64,000 nt of DNA. Origin: Paracyclopina nana. Lineage: Eukaryota > Arthropoda > Copepoda > Cyclopoida > Cyclopettidae. Position 1 is the first letter of the stretch. Each line of letters starts with the position of its first letter. Shown piece by piece: positions 11,045-22,572 of the stretch. The DNA lies in contig JAGUCH010000004.1 in assembly GCA_019096065.1 (NCBI GenBank), positions 6,200,001 through 6,264,000 of the forward strand. Reading direction: 5' to 3'. The notes under the pieces are model-generated. The model did not search any database and had not been told where the DNA came from. It was given only the letters and a program-made list of their open reading frames with translations. The position numbers and the translations under genes are program-made.

Positions 11045-12736
11045 GACTATTTTCGCGTCCGCTCTTGTTCACTGCTTTCAATATACTTAAGCACCTCACT
11101 TCATGCAGGCTTGCTTTAATAGGCTACGCAAAGTTCACGGTAAATGTCTGTAGCTGCATAGCAGGTTATTACAGCACTGCACTGAGGAGAGGCATAGCGA
11201 CATGTTCTATGCCCTTTTGTGTCCCAGAAATATTGCACTTTTACTAGATGAAATACTGCGAGAAAATGCTCGCTTATATCGCTAAGGATTTGCAAGTCCC
11301 GAATGTTATTTCATAAACGAATTCCAGTGCATACAAGTGGCTAGAACAAATTTGGAAATAGTACAAGCTAGAGACTCGAAACTAATTTGCAATCTTCCAG
11401 CTTATTTTGCATATACAGTAATTGCATCTCGGCAGTTCATTTTGAAATGTGGATGCGAAGATAAGGCGAAGCAGCTTCTTATTTTGGAATTTGAAGATTT
11501 GCTGATCTTAACATTTTGACCTCGAAGAGCAAGACGAAAATTGAGCTTCCACTCTATTCGTCTTGATTTTTCTGTCTGGCTCACGCAACCTTTTTGCAAA
11601 TAGTTTGAATTATATTTCATTTAAAAATAGGCTATCAAGATGTGCAAGGCAGCATGAAAGCTAAGTGATTGCTGATTAATCAGGATTTTTGCAATCGAGT
11701 CAATCATTAAGGAACTTTTACAGGCCTATGCAAGTGCCATGCCCATCAATTTTTATTTCCATGTCAATCACGAATCAAAACACGTCTGCGACTTGAAGTA
11801 TGTCAAAGTAAATGGCAAAAAATCAAAAAGAACTGGTCGGTCAAGTATATATGTGAGTGCGAATTTCGCTGGCGCCATTTTAGCAATGCGGCGTGGACAA
11901 CTGATAACACAAACTTCATAACATAAAAAAATGCAAGAGCAAAGTTCCTGGGAATCCAGAAATTCTGATGCGGCTTAGGCTTAACAGGCGAAGAAAAGTC
12001 GATCCATTATAATTTCAGGGGAGGTCAGATAAAGAGAGGATTTACACCCTCGAATACCTCGATTTGCCCCAGCTTTGCCTCCTGGCCGAAAAAAATGACT
12101 TTAGCTCAGAGTGTAACAAAACAGCATATTCAATCAGGGTCAGAAAATTCAAAAGCTCGCCACAAAATTGAATCAGTGGAGCATCAGTTCTTTGCTATGA
12201 AATTGAAATCTACTTACAAATGTGACAGAGAAAAAAACAGGTGGAGAAGTGCCAAGGGAAAAAGATGCAAGGGAAGCTTGATTTACATTGGCTGAGCAGA
12301 TCAAGACTAATGATCTTGCCAAGCTTGAATGTTTATTCAGGGTGAATATACAAATTCAAACAGGAGAAAATGTGTCAAACTCAACTAAGCTTTGAGCGTC
12401 GCCGGGGAAAAGCAACAACTGATGGGCAAAAATTACCTCATTTTATTATCAAAAAGCGGGTTTTAACAGAATGAAAAATATGCAATTTTTGAAAGTTTTA
12501 AAAAGAGAGGTTTATTTTTTTATTATTAGAAGTAGAGTACAAATACATTCTTTTGGAATAGGAAAAATCTGCGAATGAGTAACGTGACAATTCGATGATC
12601 AGACAAGTTTTTAAGCTCTGTTGTAAGACCCTGTGTAAGCTTTGACGCTTTAAAAGTTGCGCTCCAAGTTTGAAGCCAGTTCTTTTTTAGCGCTCGGGCT
12701 CATTTTCAGTTGAGGCTAACCAAATCGAGCGCAAAG
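11045..12736. other. Intergenic, A/T-rich
   Basis: Upstream flank of the P450 on one side and of the crystallin-like gene on the other. A TATA-like TTTAAAAG lies near 12650 and an arthropod-style initiator TCAGTT near 12708, just before the start codon at 12737. No other gene or repeat was recognised. Confidence 0.4.
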
Positions 12737-14036
12737 ATGAAACGCCTTTTAACATTTCTTAGCACATTTCTGGTTTTGACAAGAGCCGCCACAGCTCTGT
12801 TCACACCAAATGTGCGAAATTTCGACAAAACCAGCAACAACAATTGCCAGTTGAAATTGTACGCAGTTGAAGAGTATCTCGTACCGAACGAATTGATTGA
12901 CAACAACGTGAAATTCAGATTCGGACACGACAAATCTTTGGAAACTCTCGGTAAGCAAAAAAAAGTGAATTGAGCTTTAACCAAGAAGAGAACCACCTAT
13001 CAAAAATTATTGGGATGGGAAAAACTAGCTAGAAAATGGAGCAAAGTCGGCGCCTGAGATTTAGTAATAAAGAGCGTTAATCGATTTATGTGAGTTTTCA
13101 AGTTAATTTGTAATTTATAGCTGGGTAGTCAGTTGTTGAGAGAGGGTGGTGCGCATAGAAAAGATATGGTCCTAAAATTAAGATACACTTTTGGAGCTAC
13201 AAACGGTCAGCACGTAGAAGGGTACTAAGCTTTTAAGCTTCAATGATGGCTGCAGATAATTTGACAGCCGATCAGATCAACTTTGAAAATATCTTGTTTA
13301 GATAGAAGGTGCCAAGCCATTTTAGTACATATAAAATACAGTTGCTTAAAGGCTGGTCGTGAACAACCGAACAGGGAATTATTCAAACTTTCTAGCCTTT
13401 TTGAAAAATCCCTAAAGCTTGCCTTTCCAAGACATGTTTGTTACCTTGTAAGCATATGGAGTATTTTTTAGTACCGAAAGAGGATTTGGAATAAAAGAAA
13501 TAATTTTGGAATCTTACATTGTGTTTTTGAGGCTAAGCACATGCTTAGAATTAAAAACACGGTATGACTGTGATACGATTAGGTAAGCTGATGTAGTTTG
13601 ATTTAAACTAACGACTTCATTTGCTAGAATTCTTTCAACTAAGATTTTCATATTTCCGAATCTTAAAAAACTACGCAATTTCACAAGCAAGAAAAATGCA
13701 ACACACAAGGTTAACCTTAAAACACTATAAAATTAATTAAATGCACCCCTTATTTGTCTCTTCGCTTAGGCATACTGCACAACTGGTTAGACTTGGGAAT
13801 TTTAATGAACTGGAAGGAGATTCCTTTAAGCTTACTTAATTCCCTTGGGAGAATTTCAAGCATTTCGTTGCTTTTCAGGTCAATGCTGTTGGGTGCTTTA
13901 CAACAAGAAGCATTTTCATGGACGAAGAACGGTTATTGCCGGCAATTTGAAAGTTCGCGCTCTTACGCATCTTGGAAGAGGACGAAATGCAATCCGTTCA
14001 GTGAAGAGATACGAAAATTGCGAGGGTGTTTTATGA
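12737..14036 (+). CDS. Small secreted beta/gamma-crystallin-like protein
   Basis: Two exons, 12737-12950 and 13879-14036, join in phase 1 (CTCG|GTAAGC to TTTTCAG|GT) to give 123 residues. Residues 1 to about 20 are a typical signal peptide (MKRLLTFLSTFLVLTRAATA). The mature part has two Greek-key-like motifs: CQLKLYAVEEYLVP, then CCWVLYNKKHFHGRR followed by NAIRSVKRYENC, the pattern of one beta/gamma-crystallin domain with Cys at both ends. An AATAAA follows the stop at once (about 14041). Such small secreted crystallin-like proteins occur in invertebrates and their roles are mostly unknown. The 928-bp intron is long for this window, and a missed middle exon cannot be excluded, though none is needed for the fold. 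Confidence 0.62.
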
Positions 14037-15056
14037 GGAGCAATAAAATTGTCCTACCTTAGATATGAGTCGATGTGAGGCTACATTTACGGCAGATGGC
14101 TCAGATTTAACCGGATTTTTCTGTTCCGGCTTTCAGGTTCTTGCTTGCACCGTCGTCCGTAGTCCGCGGAAATTTCGATCAAGTCTCGAGTTTTCACATT
14201 CCACTTGCACGTTTTAGCGAACTTTCAGCGAAACGCCAATTTTTCAGTTTTCACTTTTCGGCGTTTTCAGTTGACTTGACTCACTTTGACTCACTTGACT
14301 AGTTGACTGAGAATCTGAGACATTGACTACCAGTGCAGACAGATTTTTCATCAAAAGACGCCGAACTTTTGCCAAAAACAGCCGAGATCGCCTTGGTCGA
14401 AAAGTTTGGTTAAAATAGCAGGGTAGAGGCAAAGCTTAAAAAAATGCCGCTGGGTTTCGCGAAAAATAGTCATGAATCTGAAAATCTACGCAAATTAGAG
14501 AAAAATAGCTGAGTTTTTAAGCTTTTTTCGGACATTCTCAAAAGTAGCCGCTGGTACGTTAACCACCGCGGCGTATCTGGCAGCACTGTTCGTTCACAAC
14601 TGGGCTCAGCAAGTCAGCAGAGTAACTGCCGAAAGGCAAGAAAATTCTTGATACTTGAACGTAGAAGTGATAATACCAAAACCAGATGTACATGTCCACA
14701 TTGTGGACAGCTAGGGTCGAGAACGTTTTCTTTAAGTAGGCTCAAACTTATGCTGTGTTCATCTATAAAGGAAATTTTTTTCCTTCCGTTGAATTGGTTT
14801 TTACTTAAGCCTCCTATTTTAGTGCTGACCATTTTTACTCATTTTTGATTCTTTAAGAACCACTTTTCGCATCTCTTTTGGTCACATGAGTTTGAAGTTT
14901 TTTGATTAATCAGAAGTACGAAAACTTAGGCATTTTATTTAAGGCTGTCGTAAGATTTTAAGGAAACGAGGCATAGATGAACACCCCATAAGGGCATAAT
15001 GACTCTGATTCTTTATAAAAATAAGAAGCTATAAAAATCAGTTGAAAATAGTTATT
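14037..15056. other. Non-coding stretch with a short tandem repeat
   Basis: No gene recognised. At about 14265-14310 there are several imperfect copies of TTGACTCAC/TTGACT in tandem. Confidence 0.4.
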
Positions 15057-15243
15057 TATTTCGAGCTGGGGCACGTAAAGTAGGGTCATTAAATAGCTGA
15101 CCTCGGATTTTAAAATGGAAAAACACTCGTACAATTACAGCCCTCGCAGGCTCGGGCTAGTAAAGCTGTACTCGAGTTTTCCCATTTTAAAATCCGAGGT
15201 CATCTATTTAATGACCCAATTTTACATGCCCCGGCTCGAAATA
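15057..15243. repeat. Foldback element, about 75-85-bp arms
   Basis: The left arm (15057 to about 15140) and right arm (about 15160-15243) are near-perfect reverse complements, roughly 90% alike by eye, separated by a loop of about 10 bases (around TCGCAGGCTC). If transcribed it would form a long hairpin. It has no coding content. Confidence 0.85.
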
Positions 15244-15423
15244 TACAATTTTATATACTGTAATACGATTTTTGAGTGTTTTAATGAAGTTACCGGGCTG
15301 CCCCATGCCCTAGAAAATGCTGCTCGGTTTTTAGTTGCTATGTGAATGTCACTGGCTCTCATGAGCTAGCATCTTGTGGTTTGGGAGCCTTAAAATAGAC
15401 TTTTAAGATTCAATTTTGCGGAG

Positions 15424-15496
15424 GTGCTCCTATGGCACAATGGTTAGAGCGCTTGGCTCTTGATTCAGCAGTCTAGGGTTCAAACCCCCGTCATTC
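15424..15496 (+). pseudogene. tRNA-like relic 1
   Basis: An A-box-like stretch (TGGCACAATGGTTAGAGC) and a perfect B-box (GGTTCAAACCC) are spaced as in a tRNA, and a run of T follows at about 15505. The acceptor arms do not pair and the anticodon stem has a mismatch and wobble pairs, so I read it as a decayed tRNA or the head of a tRNA-derived SINE rather than a working tRNA. Confidence 0.5.
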
Positions 15497-15570
15497 CTTC
15501 TTAACTTTTTTATTTCTTTATCTGGCTTAAGTTAGGGTTAAACTCCTGTACATAGCATCCAATCTTCATG

Positions 15571-15644
15571 ATGTTTCCATAGCTCAGCGGTTCGACCATT
15601 GTTTTGCTAATCTAAATGTCTAAGGTTCAAACCTTGTGTGATCC
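15571..15644 (+). pseudogene. tRNA-like relic 2
   Basis: An A-box-like TAGCTCAGCGGTT and B-box GGTTCAAACC are followed by TTTTTT near 15650. The T arm pairs partly; the acceptor and anticodon stems do not. It lies about 75 bases after relic 1 in the same orientation. Confidence 0.45.
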
Positions 15645-15852
15645 TCTCTTTTTTCCAACTTGTTTGGAATTTGGATAACTTCCATGGAATATGAGGGGCA
15701 TTAAATTGCTTAAAATCCCTCAAATTCGATTCCAGGGCCGTTAAGTATTTAATATCCCCCAAATTGCTTAGAAAGAAATGTGACATAAAAGAGCTGAGTC
15801 GGATCGGTAAACTGAATTATAACACGAGGAAATCGTATTACAGTATATAAAA

Positions 15853-18330
15853 AGTTTCAACAATATCTAATAAGCACAATATCCTTGTATTCTAGATTTT
15901 CTGGTAACGCATAATGATAAGCAAACTTTTTAACTTTAATGACTGCATGCTTGCATCCATCACTCCACCTGTGCGAGAAAATGTGACGTCATGTCGTTCT
16001 CTTAAAACCTTATTAGACCATTCAAACCACAGAATGACATGCTTTTACTTCATCAGCCAAGTTAAAGTGTTGTTTCTAATGTTTCAAATTAGTTCTGATA
16101 GGCTGACCAATAAAAAAAAAGTGATATTAAAAATGGGCAAGTCTGATTGGCTAAAAAGAAAATAAAGAAGCCAGCTCGTGGTTACCAGAACAATCGCTGA
16201 CTTGTGGCTTCTTTTTTTTCAAAAAAAGCCGTTTGACGATTTCAGATCACTTTTCTAATCTGGAAACTTTGCACAAAATCTCGACTTTTCCTTCCCGTAT
16301 TAGAGGATAACTGCAGGGTCTCGAGCGCTGACGCGCTCTCGACCCTAAAAAAACGTCCCTTCCGTACGTTACGTTTCTTACTTTATGAAGTAGAATTTCA
16401 GGAGCAACGAACTATTAAGTTAGTGGCTTTGAAAGGATAAAAGCATGTGCTGGTCATCCTTCGCCATTTTGTGAGGTTCTCAGGCAAGTGACAACGACTC
16501 TCTCCTTGACGCTCAACTCGCACAGTGATTTTGGATTTTAATCGCTTTTTGTTTTTTCCAACTTTCCATTTCACGCACTTTTATTCTTACAAAAATATAA
16601 AGAAGACGGAATACTTACAGTCTATATCCGATCGCCAAGGCCCAAAGAGGGAAAGGCCCGAACGATAACTAAAGGGTGATCAGACAATTTTAAATGAGAT
16701 CATTGAATCTAAGAGGGGGCCTTTCTTTGATTGAAATCTTGTAATCTTCAATCAAGTAGCGTAATGATGCAAAATTTTAAGTAACATAATGCAGCTGTAA
16801 ATGTCTGATTTCTATTTTTAAAAAGCAGATTGCTCGATTTTAAATGAACTTTTTGCTGTTTAATAAGTTAATGGGATTTTGAGCAAGATCATTGATTTTC
16901 GACGAGCGTAGTTATTTTTAAAACAGATTGTTTGATTTACTCTAATTCCCTGGAAGTTGGAATTCTTCTGCAACGACTCTATTTAAACGACAAGTTTTTA
17001 AATAACAAAATGGTGCTATTATTTTTGATTTTGTCCTTATATCTTTTAACATTGAGGACAACCAAAGTCATAGCAAAAAAATCTAAAAATAAAACTTTCG
17101 AGCACAAAGTTAGCAAGTTGCACAAGTTTTCTTCATAAAATGTAATTCACTTTGTAATGTGCATCAAAAACATGAAAATAACTTGCCTAACTTATAAATT
17201 ATTAAAGCACAATGGCTTAATTAACAGCTCTCACTATATTTATGTACTTATATATGAATACAAATTATGAATAACTGCTTCTGATGTGTAGCTTAGCATT
17301 AAACTAACCGGCAAGTTGTTTATTTCGCAGATGCTGGGTGCCCTGATATCCTAAAATTTTGTTTAGCTTTTTTGGTAAATTGGCTTCATTGTGCTATATT
17401 GATTAACAATGGAACTTGTTTAGCTCGAAAATATGGGTTTTCCAAAAAGTCATAAATAACCAGTTGTTATCAGGGTGGTTTGACTTGTCTTTCCCATCTC
17501 GATCAGAATCATTGTGCTTTGCTTTTGTTCGCGCCGATGATCTTAATTACTTTCTCTTTTTTAATTACTTGAGAACGTTTTAAAGCCATGCATATGGGAA
17601 GGCTGGCTTGATCTTAAAGATTTAATGCAAGTAGATGCGCTATTATGCTTGTCTTCATCTTTCAATGCATTTTAGGGTAGGCATAACAGCCAAGAACAGG
17701 TTTTCATGCCAAAGCATTACTCCTCTCGTATTTTATGGTTCACGCTCATTTTGCAGCGTGAGCAACTTAATGTTTGCTTGCCTAATGAAAAGAGTAAATT
17801 GAAACCAGCTTGTTTGTTCAAAATCTTCTTAGCGCTTGCTACGATTAACTGCAGCCATAAATAATCAGGATTAAATTGAACGAAATTAACTATGGAATAA
17901 TCCGAAGTGAAAGTCCCCAGGATTATTTTTGATCTACTGAAAGCATGCACTTGTTGGAATTAAATTCTTCAAAAACCTGAACAGCTTTTTTTGATGAGTT
18001 TGAAAAATCAATAATTGCTGACAAAAAGCTTGGTCAATTTTTTGGTCAGTATGGTATCATTTCTTTATTACACTCATATTAACTAACTACCATTCGGTAC
18101 ATGGGCGTACACTGTTAAAATACAATTCGGTCAAATATTTCTCATCACATTAGTTGTCTCAACTCTGGTACTGGATGAAATGTTCTTTGATGATATTTTA
18201 TGGTAAGCAGTTGCAGTACACTAATATATCTAAAAATCACCATCCTTGTCAAAAAGGTTTTTTCGTCAAACTTTGTCAAAAGCTTTGCTGTTGGCACTGC
18301 ATGTATAATGTAGAAAATATAAATTTCTTT
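15853..18330. other. Gene-poor A/T-rich region
   Basis: No family-like protein. An imperfect hairpin lies at about 16315-16346 (GGGTC...GACCC arms). A 42-codon ATG frame at 17010-17138 begins with a strongly hydrophobic stretch and is discussed in the findings. Otherwise nothing was recognised. Confidence 0.4.
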
Positions 18331-20908
18331 TTAGAGGGCTTGGCCAACCCAAACCCTATTGTTTGCCTCAAGCTGAAACTCAAAGTTTTTGGGTGCTTCA
18401 AAAATGAGCACGATGGTGGATCCGAATGAGAAGTGACCAAACGGGTCACCTTTGTCAAAGCTGATTTCGGGCTCAAACTGCTTTTCACTGTAGTAAAATC
18501 TGCGAGTGGAGCAAGGACGTGCAACATCACATTTGGATTTTCGTCCATACGGCTGATTGGTCCTCAGGTCCGGATCCTTTTCCATGTGAATGGATCCCAC
18601 ATTGGTTGCTCCCACTGCTGTCATCGAGAAAAAGCCATGCTCCCATGATCCCAGCCATGAGACTCTTTCGTTCAAGTGGAACAATCCGGGGCACGAATGG
18701 ACCACATTCGGTTTAACGCTGAGCAATTCACCAGGAAAATGCCTAAAAATGGACATTATAAAATCAAGCATATTTCCAGCAAGTTAAATCGAGTTCGTGT
18801 ATACCTTCTTGTATGAACCGTCCAAGCTACAGGTGAGTGAAATCGATGATAGTCTCCAGGAGACAAGTAAATAACGTGTTGGTATAGTGACGTGTCACAA
18901 CTTTTGTTGGTCAAGAGATCATTGGTATTAACGACAGCTCCGTGGAGCAATTGAGATCGACTCAATCCTAGGAAATATGGCAAGGAGTAATGCACTCCTT
19001 TGACTTGCTCCAGAAATCCTCCGGAGAAGGATCCGCAAAAAGTGGTCGTTCCATCCGCAGGACTGACGACGGGAGATTTCTCCTCCACTGGCCTCATTCC
19101 AGGCTTCAATTTACGAGTGAAGAAAGCTCCGAGGGACTCATAACTGGCCACATTCTCGATTTCTGCCTCCTGGATTTTGCAATCAAACAGCCGGATGTAT
19201 ATGTAAATGATGAGAGTATTGAGGAAGTGCGGCCTCAATTTCGTATGGGCAATCAGGCCCCATTGCCTGCTTAAGATTCGCCATGGAAGCCTCCTTAAGC
19301 AACGAAGTTTCCACCCAACAAACTGGAAGCACAAGGAAAGTTATATACCGTCTGACCGTTCAAAATTGGACGGTGCGGAAATCAAAAGTTTGTGTTATGA
19401 ATTCATGAATTTTGTGGCTTAATGGGTGTCGTTGGAAAGCTTGAACCTTTGAACATCTTTTTTGTTTTCTGACAAAATGAAAAATATTATTATGAATTCT
19501 GCGTGACAGCAAATAATAAATATCGCATCATTTTTTCGCGACAATTTTCTGGGTTGCCTATGGAAAATTGAATTTTCCTGGTTGTTATTTTCTTTAAATT
19601 GATTTTTTCTACTTTTACAAAAAAGATGGAAAAAGGCTCAATCTTTCCAACGATATCATTTAAAAGTCCTGTATTTCTTGTATATGTGACAAAAAGTTTA
19701 GATTCCCGAACCGTCCAATTTTGAACGGTCAGACTGTATATATAATACTACAGTTACTTAGCAGGGTACTGTTGCTATGCAAAATTGCAATTACCTGGTC
19801 TTTCTTGGCCATTTGCACTTGGCCTGCGAGGATGGCCTCGCAGTTGTCGCAATGAAGCTCAATCCTGGTTGGCCATAGCCTTGGTATGAAAATGGCATAG
19901 AGAAACTTTTTCCAGGAAGTGTTCTTATACTGGGGCCAGTATCTCCTATTCCAATTGATGAAGAAGAGGAGGAGCAGGAAAATGGCTGTTCTGAAGTTGC
20001 AGTATTCAGAGAGAGGTGGAGTGATGACAAAGATCATGGGCAGCCATACCGGAGACCACATCATCCAGCTGTTCAAGTTGTACAAGAAAGACAAATTGAT
20101 GGGGCCTTGCTTCTTGAATCCGCCATTGCCCAGAGCCCATATCGCTGCCTGTGAGCAAAAAGCAAATGAAAGTCATTCTTTGAAGTAGCAACAATGGCTT
20201 TCATGTATACCGACAGCTTTGAACTGGAAATAATGTGGTATATAATGGGATCTAAAGAGCCTTCTTTCTCTCCGGCTGGATAAAAGCAGTTCAATGCCAG
20301 GATTTTTCAACGGTAAATAGGCCACACGCATGACAGCGTGAGTCTACATGGGCTAGTTTTTCTAGTTTATGCCCTATAAGGCTTTCACAAAATCAATGTG
20401 CCATGTTCCCTTTACATGGTGACCATAAAAGAAAATCCATTGGCTTCAATATTTCAGCAAAAAAGAAGCAAAAACACGAGCTAATTAGCTGTAAGTATTT
20501 CAAAAGAGCTCTCTATAATGAGGAATTCTCAAGGTTTTCACACTACACTTGGCAGGAAACTCATTTTCTTAAGGGTTTATATGCCTAGGCCAGCATGATA
20601 TTATTCCAAGGCCAGAATTGAGCTCAAAAATTCAAATAATGCAGGTTGTCATAAAGAAGGCGGAGAAAAAATGTATACAGTGCAGCAAGCTATGAATTCC
20701 TGCGTCTGGCAGCCATCAAAGCTATAATCGAAACACATACTGCAGCATACACTAAAAAGTACACTAATACAGCTGTCAAGGCTAAAAGGCTGTATGCAGC
20801 ATCGTATAATACCTGAGGATTCGAGGTTGAGGATTGCCTCCTTTTGTTACTGACTTGGCCGCAGTGGTGGAATTTGCTTGGCAAATGAGTCTTGGTATCC
20901 GCGGCCAT
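18331..20908 (-). CDS. PISD: Phosphatidylserine decarboxylase proenzyme, with a hydrophobic N-terminal extension
   Basis: PISD makes phosphatidylethanolamine from phosphatidylserine at the mitochondrial inner membrane. Exons 20908-20813, 20148-19795, 19322-18805 and 18742-18331 join in frame to 459 residues. The last two exons are unmistakable: LPWRILSRQWG, SPADG, EQVKGVHYSL, the catalytic-His region SPGDYHRFHSP (about 305-314), HNERV-like LNERVSWLG, FFSMTAVGATNVGSI, and the self-cleavage site FGST (429-432; LGST in most relatives) followed by IVLIFEAP. Cleavage at Gly430-Ser431 would create the pyruvoyl prosthetic group. Exons 1-2 are less certain: they are open, phase-compatible and have good splice sites, but encode an unfamiliar hydrophobic segment (MMWSPVWLPMIFVITPP and FRTAIFLLLLFF) where relatives have one transmembrane helix. 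A MITE sits in intron 3. Confidence 0.85.
19348..19736. mobile_element. Palindromic MITE with TA target duplication (Tc1/mariner-like)
   Basis: The 389-bp element begins CCGTCTGACCGTTC and ends with the complement GAACGGTCAGACTG; about 30 bp of terminal inverted repeat are nearly perfect, and similarity continues inwards. TA flanks both ends (19346-19347 and 19737-19738). There is no transposase frame. It lies wholly inside PISD intron 3. Confidence 0.85.
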
Positions 20909-21324
20909 TCTTGACGAGAATAAAGATGATCTGGACCCGACTGCGACGAAAATGTGAATGAAGATCGCGCTTACTCTGTCACTCTAACTTATAACTCACT
21001 GCAGCCGTTGTCGCTGTTCGTCTCGGTGAGTCTGAGCGTCATTGTCATCATAACGAGTCGCCGTTGTCCATGTTGATGATGAGGATGATGCTATTGTAGC
21101 AAAGGTCACCGCCCCTCAACAGGAAAATCTTCCGATGTGGCTACTACTGTGGGTAGACTCAGCGAATAGCACAGGTAATAACCCCTTTCAGCCGCTTCCA
21201 CTCAACTGCAGCAAACTTCAGCAAAATTCAGGTTGATCTGCTACTCGAGCAGCTGAACTTCTACTACTGTAAACTGGTGAGCTTTCTACAACTACGATGG
21301 CGAAAAAACGAGAGCGCTGCTGTT
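20909..21324. other. Upstream flank of PISD
   Basis: Probable minus-strand promoter and 5' UTR of PISD. No other gene seen. Confidence 0.4.
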
Positions 21325-21898
21325 GTTATAGTCAGAGTTATCAACGGATTTTTAGGCTTCCGACCACCTTTTTGGCCAAAAACGACCACTTTTGCGACCA
21401 CCATTTTTCAGGCTATTTCAAAAACGACCACTTTTCCGACCACCTACACAAAAACGGCCAAAACTCACACAATTTATGCATAAAATGTCCTTTTTTTATC
21501 TGCAAAGTCTTTTTGAGCAATGTTTGCTGTAAAAAATATGTCACTTAGGAAAATGTTTACAAGAAATCAGAATTTTTTTTTGATGTCGCATCTCTGAGCA
21601 AAAAAGTAGCCTTACTCATGAGAAGCTGTTTCTCATCTAATTTCATATTTCTATTGAGACCAATCTTATTTGCTAAGTTTTTATATTTTAGATTACTTCC
21701 CAAAGGAAAAAATGTGCAATTTTAAATTGGAATTTTGGTCCTTTTTTGTCTAAAAGTGCCTATTTTTAGCTAGTTTTGGTCAGTTTCAAAAACGACCACT
21801 TTTCCGACCACCGACCACCAATTTTTTTTCCGACCAAAGTCAGTCAAAAACGACCACTTTGGTCGTTTCCGACCACCGTTGATAACTCTGGTTATAGT
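21325..21898. mobile_element. Non-autonomous hAT element with perfect 8-bp target duplication
   Basis: The element proper is 21333-21890 (558 bp). Its ends are the exact inverted repeat CAGAGTTATCAACGG / CCGTTGATAACTCTG, and both sides carry the 8-bp duplication GTTATAGT (21325-21332, 21891-21898), the signature of the hAT superfamily. Many copies of CGACCAC lie near both ends, like the subterminal repeats bound by hAT transposases. It encodes no transposase. Confidence 0.92.
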
Positions 21899-22572
21899 AG
21901 CCCTTATTAGAGTCGCGTGTGAGTCAAGAGAGAAAGGCACGCGCCCATATGTAATGTAGCTAGCACGAACCGTCCAGAAGTCCACAGAGGATAACTTGGA
22001 AAGAGGCCCCTTTGTACCAGAGAGGATGCTGCAGAGCAATATCTCTCTTCTTCTCAAAATCTGCATTCCTCTGGAACTACTGCGCTCCTCCTCCGGAATT
22101 TTCCACATTTGCACGTTTTTCACATTATGCTATAAAAGATTTGCCCCTAATGCTCCACTATGACGAATTGCTCTCCTTCATCCGATTTCTTGCTGGAAAC
22201 TGCTATGATGTGCTCAACTGAGGGTGGGGATATGTAGCTATCAAGGAGCAGGTGAATTCAAGAAGTGTGTTATTTGATAGTACATCGAGCATTTACTCAA
22301 AGAAGTTGCACAAGGACGCGTGGATACAGGCGTTTTTAGGAGATCACGACACCACAGAATGACATGATTCGAGCTGACACAGTGAGATAATGATGAGTTA
22401 GATGTTCTCTCAAAAAGTAGTAGTTATATTTTCTTTTTCGTTCAACTTGCACGTGCAGCTAGAAATCGTTTCATAACATGAACATCGGCGCGTAAAGTTG
22501 AACAAATGTCGGGGAAAAAACGATGATACTGTGGCCTGATGTGTTGACCTTTGAATTTGTGTCTCTCTGTTG

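Larger units (their letters stand above)
15249..15852. repeat. Region bracketed by a perfect 23-bp inverted repeat
   Basis: Bases 15249-15271 and 15830-15852 are exact reverse complements over 23 bp (core TGTAATACGATT and its complement). The 600-bp interval contains both tRNA-like sequences. It starts six bases after the foldback element, so foldback and bracketed unit may be one composite element. No target duplication was found. Confidence 0.7.

Noticed and set aside
15424-15644. Two functional tRNA genes
   Set aside because: The B boxes are good, but acceptor and anticodon stems do not pair; called relics instead.
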